Assembly: GCA_963580285.1 (NCBI GenBank)
Contig: OY757020.1
Location: 97,219,497 to 97,283,496 of the forward strand
Direction of reading: 5' to 3'
Length of the DNA stretch: 64,000 bases
From: Lucinisca nassula
Lineage: Eukaryota > Mollusca > Bivalvia > Lucinida > Lucinidae
Shown here piece by piece: positions 33,326-45,151 of this stretch. The position numbers and the translations under genes are program-made. The notes under the pieces were generated by a model. The model saw nothing but the letters and a program-made list of their open reading frames with translations, did no database searches and was not told the DNA's origin. Position 1 is the first letter of the stretch. Every line of letters starts with the position of its first letter.

Positions 33326-33803
33326 TTGTTTTGTTTTGGTTTTAATGGCTCTTTCATCACGAAAACACGCCTATATAATTTTGACCCCCTTGAACCCCAC
33401 ATATAGTAAAACTGGGGTTTCCGGGGGTATTCCTTATTTTTCTTATTTCTACTCTAAAATATAGATTTTGAGTACTCGTTAGAATCGCCTCGATTAGGCA
33501 GTTCTAACGAGTGCCCACAATCTATATTTTGAGCAGAAATAAGAAAAATATCACGATTTTTCATCTCAAAATTTTAATTTTTTCGACGATAAAGGTGGCA
33601 ATGTGTTTGTATAGGCGTGTTTGCGTAATGCAAGATCATATCGAGCCGATCATTAATCAGAGGTGGGCAAAAACCGGAGTACCCGGAGAAAAAACACCTG
33701 ACACTCTGTTGCAGAATGTGGCATCTCACATGTGACCCCCACAGCGGTGAGAGACCTAATGATTAAGTGTCAGCGCTCTTAACCACTAGGCCACGAAGGC
33801 CCT
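33326..33803 (-). repeat. tRNA-derived SINE, second family, copy 2, split by a MITE
   Basis: The tail side TTTTGGTTTTAATGGCTCTT is at 33333; the head with CCTAGTGGTTAAGAGCGCTG (minus strand) is at 33770-33800. The MITE at 33355-33630 splits it at CTTT/CAAGATC, compared with CCTTTTCAAGAT at 26650. Confidence 0.82.
33355..33630. repeat. Hairpin MITE with CAT..ACACGCC ends, copy 2
   Basis: CATCACGAAAACACGCC to GGCGTGTTTGCGTAATG. The central stem carries GAGTACTCGTTAGAATCGCC (33468-33525). The host SINE shows no clear duplication at the borders. Confidence 0.82.
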
Positions 33804-33965
33804 ATCAGTTTCTGGTGTACTGGTAAAGTGTTTATATATAAGCCTACCCAAGAAAAAAAGTGTTTCAGTAGACTTATCAACTGGACTTGACCATGACAGT
33901 GTTGACTGGGCTGTTACATCCAACAGCTAACTAATGACTGAGCATTTTTGTGGCTGTTGATTTTT

Positions 33966-34416
33966 AGCTGGGCTGTTTTCGAAGAAAATGACGAGGTATT
34001 GTCATAGCTCTGTCGTCGTCTGCGTCGTCGTCGTGCAAAAACTTGGACATTTTGTAATATCTCTGTCATTACTGAACATATTAACTTGAAACTCGGAATA
34101 GTTGTTCATTATGAAAAGGGGAACTCATACCAATAGGTAAGGTAACTCTCAAAATATTTTTGACACAGTTATGCCCCTTTTTCGACTTAGAATTTTTGCA
34201 AAAACTTGGACATTTTGTAATATCTCTGTCATTACTGAACATATTAACTTGAAACTCGGACAAGTTGTTAATTATGAAAAGGGGAACTCATACTAATAGG
34301 TGAGGTAACCCTTAAAATAGTTTTGGCATAGGTTTGCCCCTTTTTCGACTTAGAATTTTTGTTTAACTAAAAGAAACTGCAGCCGAGCGTTGGCACCCGC
34401 ATGCGGTACTCTTGTT
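33966..34416 (+). mobile_element. Hairpin-ended element D, copy 3
   Basis: AGCTGGGCTGTTTTCGAAGA to CCGCATGCGGTACTCTTGTT, similar over its length to 24506-24948. GTCGTCTGCGTCGTCGTCGT is the CGT block. Confidence 0.82.
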
Positions 34417-34519
34417 TACCACATACTGGAAACACCTTTATTGAATAGGTTTTCCTGGAAGACTCATATCATCTCTTTCTGTTTGAAAGAAAGCATGCTT
34501 TCAAGTGCGGCTAACCTTA

Positions 34520-34692
34520 TTTAACACTTATCCTGCTAAACACAACATCCCCTACTCTTGCAAACAGTGTAGATCCAGATCAGATGGCCATCTGATCAGG
34601 ATCTACACTGTTTGTTATTCATTTTAACAAAATGACTGAATAAATTATGTCAACTAATTTTGGTTGATTGAAAGTCAGAAATGGGTATGGCA
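34520..34692 (-). repeat. MITE family P, degraded copy 6
   Basis: Contains AACACTTATCCTGCTAAACA, the GATCAGATGGCCATCTGATC stem with a shortened loop, and TGGTTGATTGAAAGTCAGAA. Confidence 0.75.
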
Positions 34693-34699
34693 TAATTGG

Positions 34700-34936
34700 G
34701 CCCTGTCAAGCGATTTTGGTACTTATCGCCTATGCGAGCAGCGAAGGTTCAGGCGAGCCTGCGCATCCGTGCAGTCTCGCCAGAACCGTTGCTGCTCGCT
34801 CATACAAGCAGTGAATCAAGAGGAACCTTCACATAGAAAGCCATATCCCTGGCCCTTCTGAATGGCTGGGCATGCGCAGTTGAAATTTGTCATGACGGAA
34901 TCCTCGAAGACACAAATTCGCTTGGCGGGGCTCAAT
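34700..34936 (-). repeat. MITE family T, copy 4
   Basis: Reverse orientation: GGGCCCTGTCAAGCGATTTT to TTCGCTTGGCGGGGCTC, ending 60 bp before exon F. Confidence 0.86.
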
Positions 34937-34996
34937 TAATGTATACAGCAGGGCAAAGTTTATTATCAACAGAGCCACTGAGTATCTTTTTTGCAG

Positions 34997-35116
34997 GCCA
35001 ATGATTCCTTCACCACAGTATACTCATCAGGTAGAGATAGAAGGGTTTGGGCTACAGATGTCAGAAATCCTGCATACAGAACACTGGTTTGTGAAGAAAA
35101 AGAACCAGTTTTAAAA
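34997..35116 (+). CDS. WDR48: WDR48 exon F
   Basis: It encodes [20 protein letters not shown], then [20 protein letters not shown]. The [14 protein letters not shown] stretch corresponds to the blade with GRDRKIYCTDLRNP in vertebrates. Acceptor TTTTTTGCAG, donor GTAAGT; phase 0 at both ends, 40 codons. The sequence is less conserved than exons B-E. Confidence 0.96.
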
Positions 35117-35458
35117 GTAAGTAAATCTTTGGTCGTTTCCTCAAGGTCAGTTATTATTGTGACCTATCCACATTTAACTTTCTATCTTGCATTTTCACCT
35201 TAATCCCTGAGCCGACACAGACACATACACTCAAGATTTGCAGGATGAAAGCCCACACAGTAATCACAGTAAAAACGGTAGGGGTCGGGATGACACCCTG
35301 CACAGATATGTTCACATGTACATGTATGTCATTGGGTAAGACTGAATAAATTTGATGTTCTTGTTGGCTTGGATGAGATGAATTCTTGAGTTGTATGTAC
35401 CACCATCAACTAAGGTCATATGGAGACAGGCTCTCGGTTAAAAGACTTATCCAAAGTG

Positions 35459-35738
35459 CCCCAACCCATTGGGGCTTAGAGAAATAGATTGGGCTGTTTC
35501 CTTGCAGAGCTGAAACACACCAAACTTGAGTACCGCATAGGTCTAAGCTTGCCCAGGCAAAGTGATGTGAGTCGGACTGTTCCTGAAACACTAGCGGTTT
35601 CTTTCGGCAGTAGAGCTTGAGATGTCATTTTATCTCAATGTCAGATAATAATCCCACAAAGTCGGAAGCAAATTCTCCAAAAGACCTAAATAGTGTTGCT
35701 GTTGATGTGAAAGCTGAACGCAAACAACAAAAAAAAAA
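35459..35738 (+). repeat. SINE-like family Z, diverged copy
   Basis: CCCCAACCCATTGGGGCTTA to an AACAACAAAAAAAAAAG tail. A tRNA-like scrap (CCATAACCACTGCAGGAGGC) follows at 35755-35825. Confidence 0.78.
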
Positions 35739-36283
35739 GACTCTCACAAAAGTCTGGAGAAGCCCATGACCCCCTTGTTTATGAGGCGAGTACCATAACC
35801 ACTGCAGGAGGCTTCTACATACATTCCAGATTTATACCATGGATCAGATATCATACATTTTTGCTCACATCATTGGTTGACACTGTGTAAGTTGGCTGTA
35901 CAAATGAGTTTCATTTGATTGACCTTATACATAGAGGGTCTTACATGAGTGCTCATGTATTATTGAAGTTATTAAACGAGTTGAGGAAAAGGGATAAAAT
36001 TCAATTATGCATGAGCACGAATGCAAGATTCTATTTATCATATGACATTTAAAACGCATTATATTAGATTGTTTACAAAAAATATCAATATTCCGCCATT
36101 AGTAAATGCGACGTCGTTAAGGATGCCGTACATGTAACGTTACGGGACATATCTAGCTAATTTGCATATTTAATCCACTAGTGGATTTTCGAAAATAATA
36201 CATGATGTTATTACACTCTCAGACGCAACGTCATATGATAACAAAATTTGCTTTTCACATGTTTGTCATTGGGTGAAACTGCA

Positions 36284-36503
36284 TTTGTTTGTTTGTTTGA
36301 TTTGAGGTTTAACATACCCATCAACAGTGTAAAGGTCATTTTGGAGACGTTGCTTCCAGTTTTGTGGGACTTTTACCCGACATTGATATGAAATGACATC
36401 TCAAGCCCTGTCGCCCAATGAAACCAATAGGGTTTATAAGCATGGACGGTCCGGCACTCGCACCGCTTTGCCTGGGCAGGCTTAGGTCGGATTCAGCTCT
36501 GCG
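36284..36503 (-). repeat. SINE-like family Z, partial copy
   Basis: Tail first (TTTGTTTGTTTGATTTGAGG) and truncated inside the body at GGATTCAGCTCTGCGGTG. Confidence 0.85.
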
Positions 36504-36851
36504 GTGAAACTGCATAAAATGGCCATCTGTATGAATGTCATGGTTTTATTGTGCAATGAATTTGCTTTTTGTGTGAATGGCATTATGGTGAAGCTGCATA
36601 AAAAGGTACAGAAAAATTCCGCTATTAAGACCACCTAAAATTAAGACTAATTTTGCTCTAAAAAGCTTGTTTAGAAGGTTGCAGTTACCCTTTCTTTGTG
36701 TTTTCTGCACTCAATGTCCTCTGGATAGGGACCACCTTTGGGACTGTTCAAAAGTGGTCTTAAATAAGGCTGGCTAATCAGAACTGAAAAGATAATCGAT
36801 TATCAGCAATGACATTGTGATCGATAATCGATTAGTAATCGCTATGTTTTT

Positions 36852-38484
36852 AGCTCACCTGTCACGTAGTGACAAGGTGAGCTTTTGGGATCACTTTTTG
36901 TCCGTCGTGCGTCCGTGCGTCTCGTGCGTGCGTCCATGCGTCCGTCCGTAAACTTTTCCTTTAAACGACATCTCCTCCTAAACCACTGATCAGATTTTGA
37001 CCAAACTTCACAGGAATGATCCTTAGGTGGTCCCCTTTCAAAGTTGTTCAAATGGTTCCGGTCCGTTACACATATAGGTCACAGGAGCCAAAAATAGATT
37101 TTTTTCACCGAAAACTTAAAAAATCTTCTTCTCTGAAACCACAAGGCCCAGGACATTGATATTTGGTATGAAGCTTCATCTAGTGGACCCCTACCAAGAT
37201 TGTTCAAATTATTGTGCTGGGGCTGAAAATGCCCCCGCACCAGGGCCCTTTGGGTTTACATGGGCTTATATATTTAAAAATATTCTTCTCTGAAACTGCA
37301 AGGCCCAGGTCTTTGATATTTGGTATGAAGCTTCATCTAGTGGACCCCTACCAAGATTGTTCAAATTATAGTGCTGGAGATAAAAATGCCCCCGCACCGG
37401 GGCCCTTTGAATTTACATGGGCTTAAATAGGGAAAATCTTTAAAAATCTTCTTCTCTGAAACCACAAGGCCCAGGTCTTTGATATTTGGTATGAAGCTTC
37501 ATCTAGTGGACCCCTACCAAGATTGTTCAAATTATAATGCTGGGGCCAAAAATGCCCCCGCAGGGGGGCCCTTTTGTTTTACATGGGCTTATATAGGGAA
37601 AATCTTTAAAAATCTTCTTCTCTGAAACTGCAAGGCCCAGATCTTTGCTATTTGGTATGAAACTTCATCTAGTGGACCCCTACCAAAATTGTTCAAATTA
37701 TAGTGCTGGGGCCAAAAATGCCCCCGCCTCCGGGCCCTTTGGTTTTACATAGGCTTATATAGGGAAAATCTTCTTTTCTGAAACTGCAAGGCCCAGGTCT
37801 TTGATATTTGATATGAAGCTTCATCTTGTGGACCTCTACCAAGATTGTTCAAATTATAGCCCTGGGGCCAAAAATGCCCCTGCTCAAGGGCCCTTTGGTT
37901 TTACATAGACTAATATAGGGAAAATCTTGAAAAATCTTCTTCTCTGAAATCACAAGGCTTAGGTCTTTGATAGTTATTATGAGGCTTCAGCTAGTGGACC
38001 TCTACCAAGATTGTTCAAATTATAGCCCTGAGACCAAAAATGCCCCCGCCATGTGGCCCTTTAGTTTTACATAGACTTATATAGGGAAAATCTTTAAAAT
38101 TTTAATCTTCTTCTCTGAAACCACAAGGCTTAGGTCTTTGATATTTGTTATGAAGCTTTAGCTAGTGGACCTCTACCAAGATTGTTCAAATTATAGCCCT
38201 GGGGCCAAAAATGCCCCCGCTCTGGGGCCCTTTGGTTTTACATAGACTTATTTAGGGAAAATCTTGTTTTACATAGACTTCTTTATGCAGGGTAAACCTT
38301 TAAAATCTTCCTCTCTGAAACCACAAAGCCCAGGTCTTTCATATTCGATATGAAGCTTCATCTTGTGGACCTCTACCAAGATTGTTCAAATTATAGCCCT
38401 GGGGCCAAAATTGACTCTGCCTGGGGCTCACTTATTATACATTGGATCAGGTGAGCAAACCAGGGCCCTCTGGGCCCTCTTGTT
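36852..38484 (+). mobile_element. Hairpin-ended element A, copy 1
   Basis: AGCTCACCT (36852-36860) pairs with AGGTGAGCT (36875-36883) and again with CAGGTGAGC (38448-38456). Inside the 5' stem a second palindrome GTCACGTAGTGAC occurs. The terminal hairpin AGGGCCCTCTGGGCCCT and CTTGTT close it. GTCCGTCGTGCGTCCGTGCG is the CGT block. The body is about eight units of roughly 165 bp with GGCCCAGGTCTTTGATATTT. No protein is apparent. Confidence 0.85.
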
Positions 38485-38489
38485 TTTTT

Positions 38490-40616
38490 AGCTCACCTGT
38501 CACGTAGTGACAAGGTGAGCTTTTGGGATCACTTTTTGTCCGTCTTGCGTCTGTGCGTACGTGCATGCGTCCATGCATGCGTGCGTCCGTAAACTTTTCT
38601 TCAAACGACATCTCCTCCTAAACCACTGATCGGATTTTGACCAAACTTCACAGGAATGATCCTTAGGTGGTCCCCTTTCAAAGTTGTTCAAATGGTTCCG
38701 GTCCGTTGCACATATAGGTCACAGTAGCCAAAAATAGATTTTTTTCACCGAAAACTTAAAAAATCTTCTTCTCTGAAACCGCAAGGCCCAGGTCTTTGAT
38801 ATTTGGTATGAAGCTTCATCTAGTGGACCCCTACCAAGATTGTTCAAATTATAGTGCTGGGGCCAAAAATGCCCCCGCACGGGGGCCCTTTAGTTTTACA
38901 TGGGCTTATATAGGGAAAATCTTTAAAAATCTTTTCTCTGAAACTGCAAGGCCCAGATCTTTGATATTTGGTATGAAGCTTCATCTAGTGGACCCCTACC
39001 AAGATTGTTCAAATTATAGTGCTGGACCTAAAAATGCCCCCGCACTGGGGGCCTTTGGTTTTACACGGGCTTATATAGGGAAAATCTTGAAAAATCTTCT
39101 ACTCTGAAACCGCAAGGCCCAGGTCTTTGATATTTGGTATGAAGCTTCATCTAGTGGACCCCTACCAAGATTGTTCAAATTATAGTGCTGGGGCCAAAAA
39201 TGCCCCCGCAGGGGGGCCCTTTGGTTTTACATGGGCTTATATAGGGAAAATCTTTAAAAATCTTCTTCTCTGAAACCGCAAGGCCCAGGTCTTTGATATT
39301 AGGTATGAAGCTTTATCCCCCCCCCCCCCACCCCCCCCACCCCCCCCCCCCCCCCCCCGCACGGGGGCCCTTTGGTTTTACATGGGCTTATATAGGGAAA
39401 ATCTTGAAAAATCTTCTTCTCTGAAACCGCTAGGCCCAGGTCTTTGATATTTGGTATGAAGCTTCATCAAGTGGACCCCTACCAAGATTGTTCAAATAAT
39501 AGTGCATGGGCCAAAAATGCCCCCGCACCAGGGCCGTTTTGTTTTACATAGGCTTATATAGGGAAAATCTTTAAAAATCTTCTCTGAAACTGCAAGGCCC
39601 AGATCTTTGATATTAGGTAAGAAGCTTCATCTAGTGGACCCCTACCAAGATTGTTCAAATTATAGTGCTTGAGCTAAAAATGCCCCCGGCACGGGGGCCC
39701 TTTGGTTTAACATGGGCTTATGTAGGGAAAATCTTGAAAAATCTTCTTCTCTGAAACCTCAAGGCCCAGGTATTTGATATTTGGTATGGAGCTTCATCTA
39801 GTAGACCCCTACCAAGATTGTTCAAATTATAGTGCTGGGGCCAAAAATGCCCCCGCACCAGGGCCCTTTTGTTTTACAAAGGCTTATATAGGGAAAATCT
39901 TGAAAAATCTTCTTCTCTGAAACTGCAAGGCCCAGGTCTTTGATATTTGGTATGAAGCTTCATCTTGTGGACCTCTACCAAGATTGTTCAAATTATAGCC
40001 CTGGGGCCAAAAATGCCCCTGCTCCGGGGCCCTTTGGTTTTACATAGACTTATATAGGGAAAATCTTGAAAAATCGTCTTCTCTGAAACCACAAGGCTTA
40101 GGTCTTCGATATTTGTTATGGCGCTTCAACTAGTGGACCTCTATAAAGATTGTTCAAATTATAGCCCTGAGACCAAAAATGCCCCCGCCATGTGGCCCTT
40201 GGTTTTACATAGACTTATATAGGGAAAATCTTTAAAAATCATCTTCTCTGAAACACAAGGTTTAGGTCTTTGATATTTGTTATGAAGCTTCAGCTAGTGG
40301 ACCTCTACCAAGATTGTTCAAATTATAGCACTGGGGCCAAAAATGCCCCCGCTCCGGGGCCCTTTGGTTTAACATAGACTTATATAGGGAAAATCTTGTT
40401 TTATTTAGACTTCTATATGCAGGGTAAACCTTTAAAATCTTTTTCTCTGAAACCAGAAAGCTCAGGTCTTTCATATTCGATATGAAGCTTCATCTTGTGG
40501 ACCTCTACCAAGATTGTTCAAATTTTAGCCCTGGGGCCAAAATTGACCCTGCCGGGGGCCCACTTGTTATGCTTTGGATCAGGTGAGCGAACCAGGGCCC
40601 ACTGGGCCCTCTTGTT
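38490..40616 (+). mobile_element. Hairpin-ended element A, copy 2, in tandem
   Basis: Same start and end as the copy before it; only about five T bases separate the two. There are about eleven internal units. One unit is replaced by a C-rich tract at 39317-39359. A copy with a different unit number lying directly behind the first suggests insertion into the T-run at its 3' end. Confidence 0.85.
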
Positions 40617-40686
40617 TTTCATAATTTTACCTGTCTGAGCATGTCTCTAACCATATCTTGTACTTTACTATATGTATATTTGAACA

Positions 40687-40756
40687 GACAGGCCTGAGCA
40701 AACAGTGCAGACCCAGATGAGACGCCACAGAATCATCAGGGTCTGCACTGTTTGCC
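40687..40756. repeat. Imperfect hairpin of the CAAACAGTGCAGACC type
   Basis: GCAAACAGTGCAGACCCAGA and GGGTCTGCACTGTTTGC face each other. The same arms lie in MITEs N and P and also alone at 44352, 51942, 56985 and 60595. Confidence 0.75.
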
Positions 40757-41136
40757 ACTCATCCAGCGATTTCAGGCATAACTTTGGTTAGTAAATTGTA
40801 CCTGTCAAGTAATCGATTACAAGCAAATGAGAAATGATAATCATTTTTCTGGAATTTATCGATCGATTAATCGATTATACGATTAATCGTGTCAGCCTTA
40901 GTCTTAAAGACTTATAGGAATTTTACTATATGTCATTTTGCTGAGATTGCATAAATTATGTCGAGTGAATGTAGCTCCAATCTAGCTCCAGTGTGTGGCT
41001 GTTCATGCTCAATCTGAGACCTAAATTAATCCTCATCATGCTGAATATTTCATGCTGCACTCCTCTTCGGATTTCAGCCATCCACGTTGCAGAAACTGAA
41101 TGGAAAACAGTAGAGATCCAGGTCAGCTGAATAGTT

Positions 41137-41420
41137 TTCATTACGATAACACACCGGCGCGACATATTGCATTTTTCATATCTCCAAAATGGCAACTTTT
41201 CTGAAGAAAATCTGTGATATTTTTCTTATTTATACTGCAAACATAGGTTGTTGGTGCTGGTTAGAACTGCCTCATTGAGGCGGTTCTTATGAGTACCCAC
41301 AACCTATGTCTTGGAGCAGAAATAAGACAAATAATGCATACCCCCGTAAACCCCAGTTTTCTCTATATAAAGTGGGATTTAGGGGGATCTTTATTTCACG
41401 GACTTGTTCATGTGATGTCA
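41137..41420. repeat. Diverged hairpin MITE (GGCGGTTCTTATGAGTACCC stem)
   Basis: TTACGATAACACACCGGCGC at the left, stem at 41250-41310, and GTAAACCCCAGTTTTCTCTA at the right. It is related in its centre to 28317-28596. Confidence 0.68.
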
Positions 41421-41620
41421 AAAAAGGATAAGTCCACAGTCAGCATAGCAAGGGTTTAAACCCATTCCTCGTGAAATCCTCTTGGCGTTTTTGTTTTTGG
41501 TTTGGGTAATCTGTGAAGCCGATCTGGACCTATAATGTTTTCAAAAAAGGCTATTTCAGGGATCAGTATGATAATGGCTAAAACCCTTTTCTCATGAAAT
41601 CCCTCTTGTTTTCTTTGCAG

Positions 41621-41689
41621 TTAGAGCTAACCCACTCAGACCCACCCTCACTGTGGGTGGCGACAACAAGTTCCAGTATCAGAAGTTAT
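41621..41689 (+). CDS. WDR48: WDR48 exon G
   Basis: It encodes LELTHSDPPSLWVATTSSSI plus RSY. The core SLWVATTSSS corresponds to the AIWVATTKST strand of vertebrate WDR48. Acceptor TTTCTTTGCAG, donor GTAAGT; phase 0 at both ends, 23 codons. The following vertebrate residues N-K-W are replaced by R-S-Y here. Confidence 0.94.
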
Positions 41690-41956
41690 GTAAGTTTGAA
41701 TGAACCCCATGGCCCAGTTGTTCAAAGCTTCATTAGCTTAACAAGCTCGTTAGTGATCAAATTGTTAACTGGTAATGCAAGTACACTAATGAATATTTTG
41801 TAATGCTTGTTGAAAATGCAAAAGCTGCTCACATTCTTTTCAGCAGAAATATCAGCATATTTGACATAAGAAGTGATCAAAATTTTAATGATATGTTAGT
41901 TTACAGTGTCGTTACTTTTGACAATTTCGTCCTGTTGTTCAAGGCTAAATATGTCT

Positions 41957-42146
41957 TTAACCCTTCTCTTGCTGAATATTCATTTTAGCCACACCCATTT
42001 CTGACTTTGAACCAATCAGATTACTTGATGTAATTTATTCCTACAAATTCATAAACTGAATGTCAAACAGTGTAGATCTGAAGAAGCCATCTGATCTGGA
42101 TCTACACTGTTTGCAAAAATTGGGGTTGTCGTGAACAGCAGGATGA
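41957..42146 (+). repeat. MITE family P, copy 7
   Basis: TTAACCCTTCTCTTGCTGAA to GTCGTGAACAGCAGGATGAC. One hairpin arm is partly deleted. Confidence 0.82.
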
Positions 42147-42360
42147 CATGTCATTTAAACTTTGATCATTTAGTATCACACTTATGCTAATAATTTTGCT
42201 GTAAAAAGGTGAGCAGCTTATTCATAGTTTTTCAGCAAAAAAAGCGCTGTATTTCATATTGTGCTTACAAGAACAGATACATAGCCCCAGATAAGAGAGG
42301 GTATCCAAATATAATTTCTAATGTTTCTGCACAAAAGCATGTTGTGGGTACTCACTAGAA

Positions 42361-42594
42361 AGGGGAATGGGAACACCTTCAGGGAAGGTAACTCCTGCAA
42401 AAGTATTTTTGTCTCCATGTCAATAGGGGTCAACTCTTAAAGGAAAGAATTTGCTCCTAAGAAGCAAATTCTTTCCTTTAAGAGTAGACCCCTTTATCAG
42501 TGAGTCAGGGCCTATAGAAAAGGGAACAAGAAGTCCCGAAAGTTGTCTCCCTGTGAAAAATGGCAGAAAAATCTGCCAGGTGTTCACATTCCCC
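42361..42594. repeat. MITE family R, copy 2, uninterrupted
   Basis: AGGGGAATGGGAACACCTTC to CCAGGTGTTCACATTCCCC with the CTCTTAAAGGAAAGAATTTG stem at 42433-42484. It supplies the empty site for element F. It is inserted in a GGGTACTCACTAGAA hairpin fragment. Confidence 0.87.
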
Positions 42595-42824
42595 GTAAGT
42601 AACACTCTATTTGTTTTAAACAGCTGGACCCAATCAAGAAATGAACATAAAATTTGGTCAGTTTTCTTCAGTTTCTCCATGCAAACATTTCCTATGACAA
42701 ACATAGATAGCATTCAGTTAAACAGTTTGAAAGACCAGGGCAGTTGCATGAAATTCTTGTCTTATTTTCATTTGCTCAAGGAAACCCATGAAAAATGGTT
42801 GTACCCAAGCTCAGGTCTTTTTTG

Positions 42825-42960
42825 AGAGACCAAGATCTGCAATGGAAGGTCAGGTGGTTTTCTCTGTGTAGTCTATTTTTCGTCAGCCTCTGATAAACAG
42901 TCAGCTCAAAATAAGGGAAATTATCTTGAAAGGGCCGTAAAATTAAATAATAAAAAAAAA
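42825..42960 (+). repeat. Fragment of tRNA-derived SINE, second family
   Basis: ATCTGCAATGGAAGGTCAGG to TTGAAAGGGCCGTAAAATTA, lacking the tRNA-like head. Confidence 0.72.
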
Positions 42961-43287
42961 AAATCATACAAACCTGTATAATGGAACATAGGAAGACATT
43001 GAAGATGAAGAAACCATTCTGCAGATGTTTTTAAGACAGGTCAGTTATCATTTCTCACAGGGTGGACACAGTGTGGACAGGACCCATGGTTTCTGTGAGG
43101 CTAAATGGCCTTGGTAAGAATGGGTTGACCAGAGCCAGTGTTCAAAGCATTGTGAGATTAATGGACCAATTAGTGGCCAAAATATAAAATGGTTTAGGAA
43201 TTTGTATATCTAATTTGTAGATTTTTTGCTGAAAAAAATGTGAGTATCTTTTCATTCTTTCAGCAAAATGCTTACATATTTGCCACA

Positions 43288-43510
43288 TTAACACATTGCA
43301 ATCAGGAAACCCCTAAAGGGGTACCTTGGCAAACAGTGCAGGCCCAGATCAGATGCCGCTGAAGGCGGCATCTGATCAGGGCCTGCACTATTTGCAATCA
43401 GAATTATCTGTCAAAAATAGAATAAAACCATAAAAAGTAGGCCTGACACCCCTTATATGACAAATGGATTTGTCCAACATTTGTGACCTGAATAGCACAT
43501 TGCAAAATGA
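43288..43510 (+). repeat. MITE family N, diverged copy
   Basis: AACACATTGCAATCAGGAAA at the left; a well kept stem AGATCAGATGCCGC / GCGGCATCTGATC at 43347-43382. Confidence 0.75.
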
Positions 43511-43741
43511 ATTTGTCATGGCCTTTTAAACATGTAGGCTGAAAAACCTGTCTATACTGTAGGCAAACTGTGCAGACCCTGACTACAGGAACAGTTGGAT
43601 CAGGGTGTTCTGATCAGGGTTTTCATTATGTGCAATTTCTCCAAAACTTTTGCAAAACAAATGTGAGAGAATCAAAATTTACCATATTTCTTGTTTATAT
43701 TCGGACAGACAGGCCTGAATAACCAATGTAGACCCAGATGA

Positions 43742-44083
43742 GTGTGTGTGTGTGTGTGTGTGAATTCGGGTTTAAGGTCGCTTTCAACGATTTTTCAGTC
43801 ATGTCACAACGGCGTCTGGTTATGACAGGGAGCTCAATGCTCACTGTTAAAGTGCTGCCTCACTGAAGTATCATGTTCCAGACACATTACATGATACCAC
43901 ACCCAGTCACATTATCCTGACACTGGGTCGACCAGTCCCAGCTCTACCCCGTAAATCTGAGTGCCAAGCGAGGAACAGCTAGTACCATTCTTAATGACTT
44001 TGGTTTTTCACGGCCCGGGATGGAACCCGTGACCTTCCGTTCCCCGGAGCGGACACTCTACCAACTGAGCTATCGGGGCCGGA
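43742..44083 (-). repeat. tRNA-derived SINE, copy 2
   Basis: Nearly the same as 5412-5757 over its length, from the GT run to CCAACTGAGCTATCGGGGCC. The minus-strand A box is GATAGCTCAGTTGGTAGAG. Confidence 0.9.
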
Positions 44084-44351
44084 TGAGAAGCTGCAGAGTG
44101 TGGCATCTCATCATGGTCTTCACTATTTTCCACTCAGCAGTTTTTAGACACAACGTCAGGTAGTACATGTATGTTGTACTTGTTCAAATTCTAGAACAAG
44201 TATAGTTAGGAATTTAGTGCCAGAATACTTCGGTACCGTAAAAATCCTAAAAATTTGGACTCCTTGAGAGCATGCTGTAATTCTCCTAAAAGTTTAAAAA
44301 ATTTAGGTCATGATCCGGCAAGGTGTCCAAAAGGTTCAGACGGAATGGCAA

Positions 44352-44416
44352 ACTGTGTAGACCCTGATCAGACTGCTCCTTCAGGAGCAGTCTGATCTGG
44401 GTCTGCACTGTTTGCA
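44352..44416. repeat. Perfect-looking hairpin, GATCAGACTGCTCC stem
   Basis: GCAAACTGTGTAGACCCTGA to CTGGGTCTGCACTGTTTGC with TGCTCCTTCAGGAGCA at the tip. A stand-alone member of the hairpin type in MITEs N and P. Confidence 0.8.
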
Positions 44417-44465
44417 TAGGCCTGTCTGTCCGTCCCAATACTTAGAATCATTACAATAAATACAG

Positions 44466-45028
44466 TAGTGTTACAGACAGCATTACCTCCCTTCCATTAT
44501 CTACCTTGGTAGCTCATATGCATAGCTTCTAGGTTTATAACCACTCTCTTACAACTGCGTGAGGGAGTCGACTCTTTGGCTCAGCGGTTAGAGCACTGGA
44601 CTATCACCCGAGCGGCCCACGTTTGAATCCCACCATAGGCGGGGATTTTTTCAGGCTATGCATCTTTCCTTTGTTACGGCTTTCATGTCGTAAGATGGGG
44701 GCTCGTCTTGGATCGGACTTTATATGCCGAAAATGGCTTCGTGCCGAAGTTGGCTTCACGTCATCATATATGATGACTTCCTTGAAGAGGGGGTGTGTTG
44801 CGGACAGCATTACCTCCATTCCATTATCTACCTTGGTAGATCATATGCATAGCTTCTAGGTTTATAACCACTCTCTGACAACTGCGTCAGGGAGTCGACT
44901 CTTTGGCTCAGCGGTTAGAGCCCCGGACTATCAACTGTGCGGCCCGGGTTCGAATCCCACCATAGGCGGGGATTTTTTCAGGCTATGCATCTTTCCTTTG
45001 TTACGGCTTTTATGTCGTAAGATTAGCT
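44466..45028 (+). repeat. Tandem duplication of a tRNA-like SINE
   Basis: Two units, starting at about 44466 and 44800, share CATTACCTCC to GTTACGGCTTTYATGTCGTA. Each has TTTGGCTCAGCGGTTAGAGC (A box). The second has GGGTTCGAATCCCACC (perfect B box); the first has CACGTTTGAATCCCACC. The anticodon stem does not pair well, so these are not called tRNA genes. Confidence 0.85.
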
Positions 45029-45151
45029 AAACCAGTGATTTGAAATTAATATCCACTGAACATGTTTGCTTTCCAGATGAGAAACAGTAATCTGAGCTTT
45101 CACATGAATAAAGGGCACTTATCATTCTGTCATTCCTGTTCTTTAACCATA

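Larger units (their letters stand above)
36607..40930. repeat. Outer MITE S copy 2 holding a three-level nest
   Basis: S ends: TACAGAAAAATTCCGCTATT at the left and CTTATAGGAATTTTACTATA at the right. Inside it, a second foldback MITE runs 36766-40899 with ends AAGGCTGGCTAATC and, inverted, AAGGCTGACACGATTAATCG, rich in ATAATCGATTA. That MITE in turn holds the two tandem elements at 36852 and 38490. Confidence 0.72.

Noticed and set aside
44571..44990. Functional tRNA genes
   Set aside because: A and B boxes are present, but the anticodon stem does not pair properly and the sequence continues into a repeated SINE body.
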